Shown piece by piece: positions 63,481 through 64,000 of a stretch of 64,000 nt of DNA. Location of the stretch: NCBI RefSeq assembly GCF_020179835.1, contig NZ_JAIUDA010000010.1, forward strand, positions 124,001 through 188,000. Reading direction: 5' to 3'. Source of the DNA: Pantoea sp. alder81 (GTDB lineage Bacteria; Pseudomonadota; Gammaproteobacteria; Enterobacterales; Enterobacteriaceae). The position numbers were made by a program, and so were the translations under genes. Under the pieces are notes generated by a model. It saw only the letters and a program-made list of their open reading frames with translations. It ran no database searches and was not told the DNA's origin. The first letter of the stretch is position 1; every line of letters begins with the position of its first letter.

Positions 63481-64000
63481 ATGGAACTGAGTCTTTTTTT
63501 ATCAATGTTAGGTTTTCTTTGGGTCGCTGCCATCACGCCAGGGCCCAATAATATGTTACTTACCGCCTCAGGTGCTAATTTTGGCTTCCTGCGCACCATC
63601 CCGCTGCTCATTGGTATCATGATTGGTATGCAAGTCATGTTGCTGATGGTGGCATTTGGCATCGGCGGCTTGATCCTGCTTTATCCTTCGCTGCATCTGG
63701 TGCTGAAGATTGCCGGTAGCCTCTACTTGCTGTGGCTGGCGTGGAAAATCGCCACCGCCGAGTACGAGAAGCTGGAAACCGAAGACGCGACGGTGAAACA
63801 GATGCCGTTCTGGCAGGGTGGCCTGTTACAGCTGATCAACCCGAAAGCCTGGCTGATGGCGTTGGGTGCGGTGGCCAGCTTTAGCCTTGCGGGTGACGCC
63901 TATCTGCATTCGGTGATTGCCATCAGTATCGGCATGGCGCTGGTCAACGTGGTCTCCGGTGTTATCTGGATGGGATTTGGTTCCATGATTGGCCGTTTTC
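63481..64000 (+). CDS. LysE/RhtB-family amino-acid exporter (3' end outside window)
   Basis: This gene is cut by the right edge, leaving about 173 residues. It starts MELSLFLSMLGFLWVAAITP, followed by GPNNMLLTASGANFGF, the family's PGPN motif. Several membrane helices follow (TIPLLIGIMIGMQVMLLMVAFGIGG, IAGSLYLLWLAWKIA), together with the conserved FWQGGLLQLINPKAWLMALGA. LysE-type proteins export amino acids or related compounds; the substrate cannot be told from sequence alone. In E. coli the gene beyond yheT is yheS, so the local order differs here. Confidence 0.9.
   Translation, partial: MELSLFLSMLGFLWVAAITPGPNNMLLTASGANFGFLRTIPLLIGIMIGMQVMLLMVAFGIGGLILLYPSLHLVLKIAGSLYLLWLAWKIATAEYEKLETEDATVKQMPFWQGGLLQLINPKAWLMALGAVASFSLAGDAYLHSVIAISIGMALVNVVSGVIWMGFGSMIGRF

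Overview
The window is an ordinary chromosomal segment of an enterobacterium, most likely from the Pantoea/Erwinia group (Erwiniaceae). Most genes match Escherichia coli orthologues in length, motifs and order: the glp, mal, nfuA-gntX-bioH, tex/greB, ompR-envZ, pckA, hslRO, mrcA, hofMNOPQ, aroKB-damX-dam-rpe-gph-trpS, cysG/nirCDB, tsgA/ppiA, fic-pabA-argD and crp-to-yheT neighbourhoods. Known E. coli neighbours such as malT, gntT, feoABC and codB are missing here, and ERIC-type intergenic repeats are present. The family assignment comes from gene order and remembered homologues, not from a database search.

Layout. 1-7055 is a myo-inositol catabolic locus: a truncated RpiR-type regulator, a two-domain iolC, then iolD, iolG and iolE, with TGAAAT/ATTTCA half-sites clustered upstream of both the regulator and iolC/iolD. 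7123-10843 is the glycerol-3-phosphate region (glpD facing glpE-glpG-glpR). 11039-15581 is malPQ. 15618-17741 holds nfuA, gntX and bioH, followed by a small periplasmic DUF1471-type protein and an orphan GH13 sugar phosphorylase. 19979-25957 holds tex, greB, a YjbE-like secreted peptide and ompR-envZ. 26128-32191 (minus strand) has pckA and an igaA-yrfG-hslR-hslO cluster. 32590-39408 has nudE, mrcA and the hofMNOPQ competence/pilus-like operon. 39891-46107 is the aroK-to-trpS series. 46166-51271 is nirB-nirD-nirC and cysG on the minus strand, with a nirB promoter carrying FNR and NarL/NarP sites in the E. coli geometry. Then come codA, tsgA, ppiA, yhfG-fic, pabA, argD, yhfK, crp, yhfA, prkB, yheU-yheT and the start of a LysE-family exporter.

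How the parts work together: several carbon-entry routes (inositol, glycerol-3-phosphate, maltodextrin, a glucoside phosphorylase) sit beside global regulators (Crp, OmpR/EnvZ), gluconeogenesis (PckA) and anaerobic nitrite reduction. NirBD needs the siroheme that CysG makes.

The most unusual signal is the YhfG-Fic pair at 55061-55808. The Fic active-site motif reads HPFRAGNDRTQR, so the acidic residue and the second glycine of the usual HPFx(D/E)GNGR are missing. The YhfG inhibitory motif SxxxEG has become SCRLAG, so its glutamate is missing too. Both halves of the toxin-antitoxin lock have changed while both reading frames stay intact. Other points worth checking are an Asn at the catalytic Asp172 position of IolG, a 59-base overlap of hofP with the hofQ signal-peptide region, a terminator that separates cysG from nirC, and an ERIC element inside the iol gene string. 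No tRNA, rRNA, CRISPR array, prophage or insertion sequence was seen.
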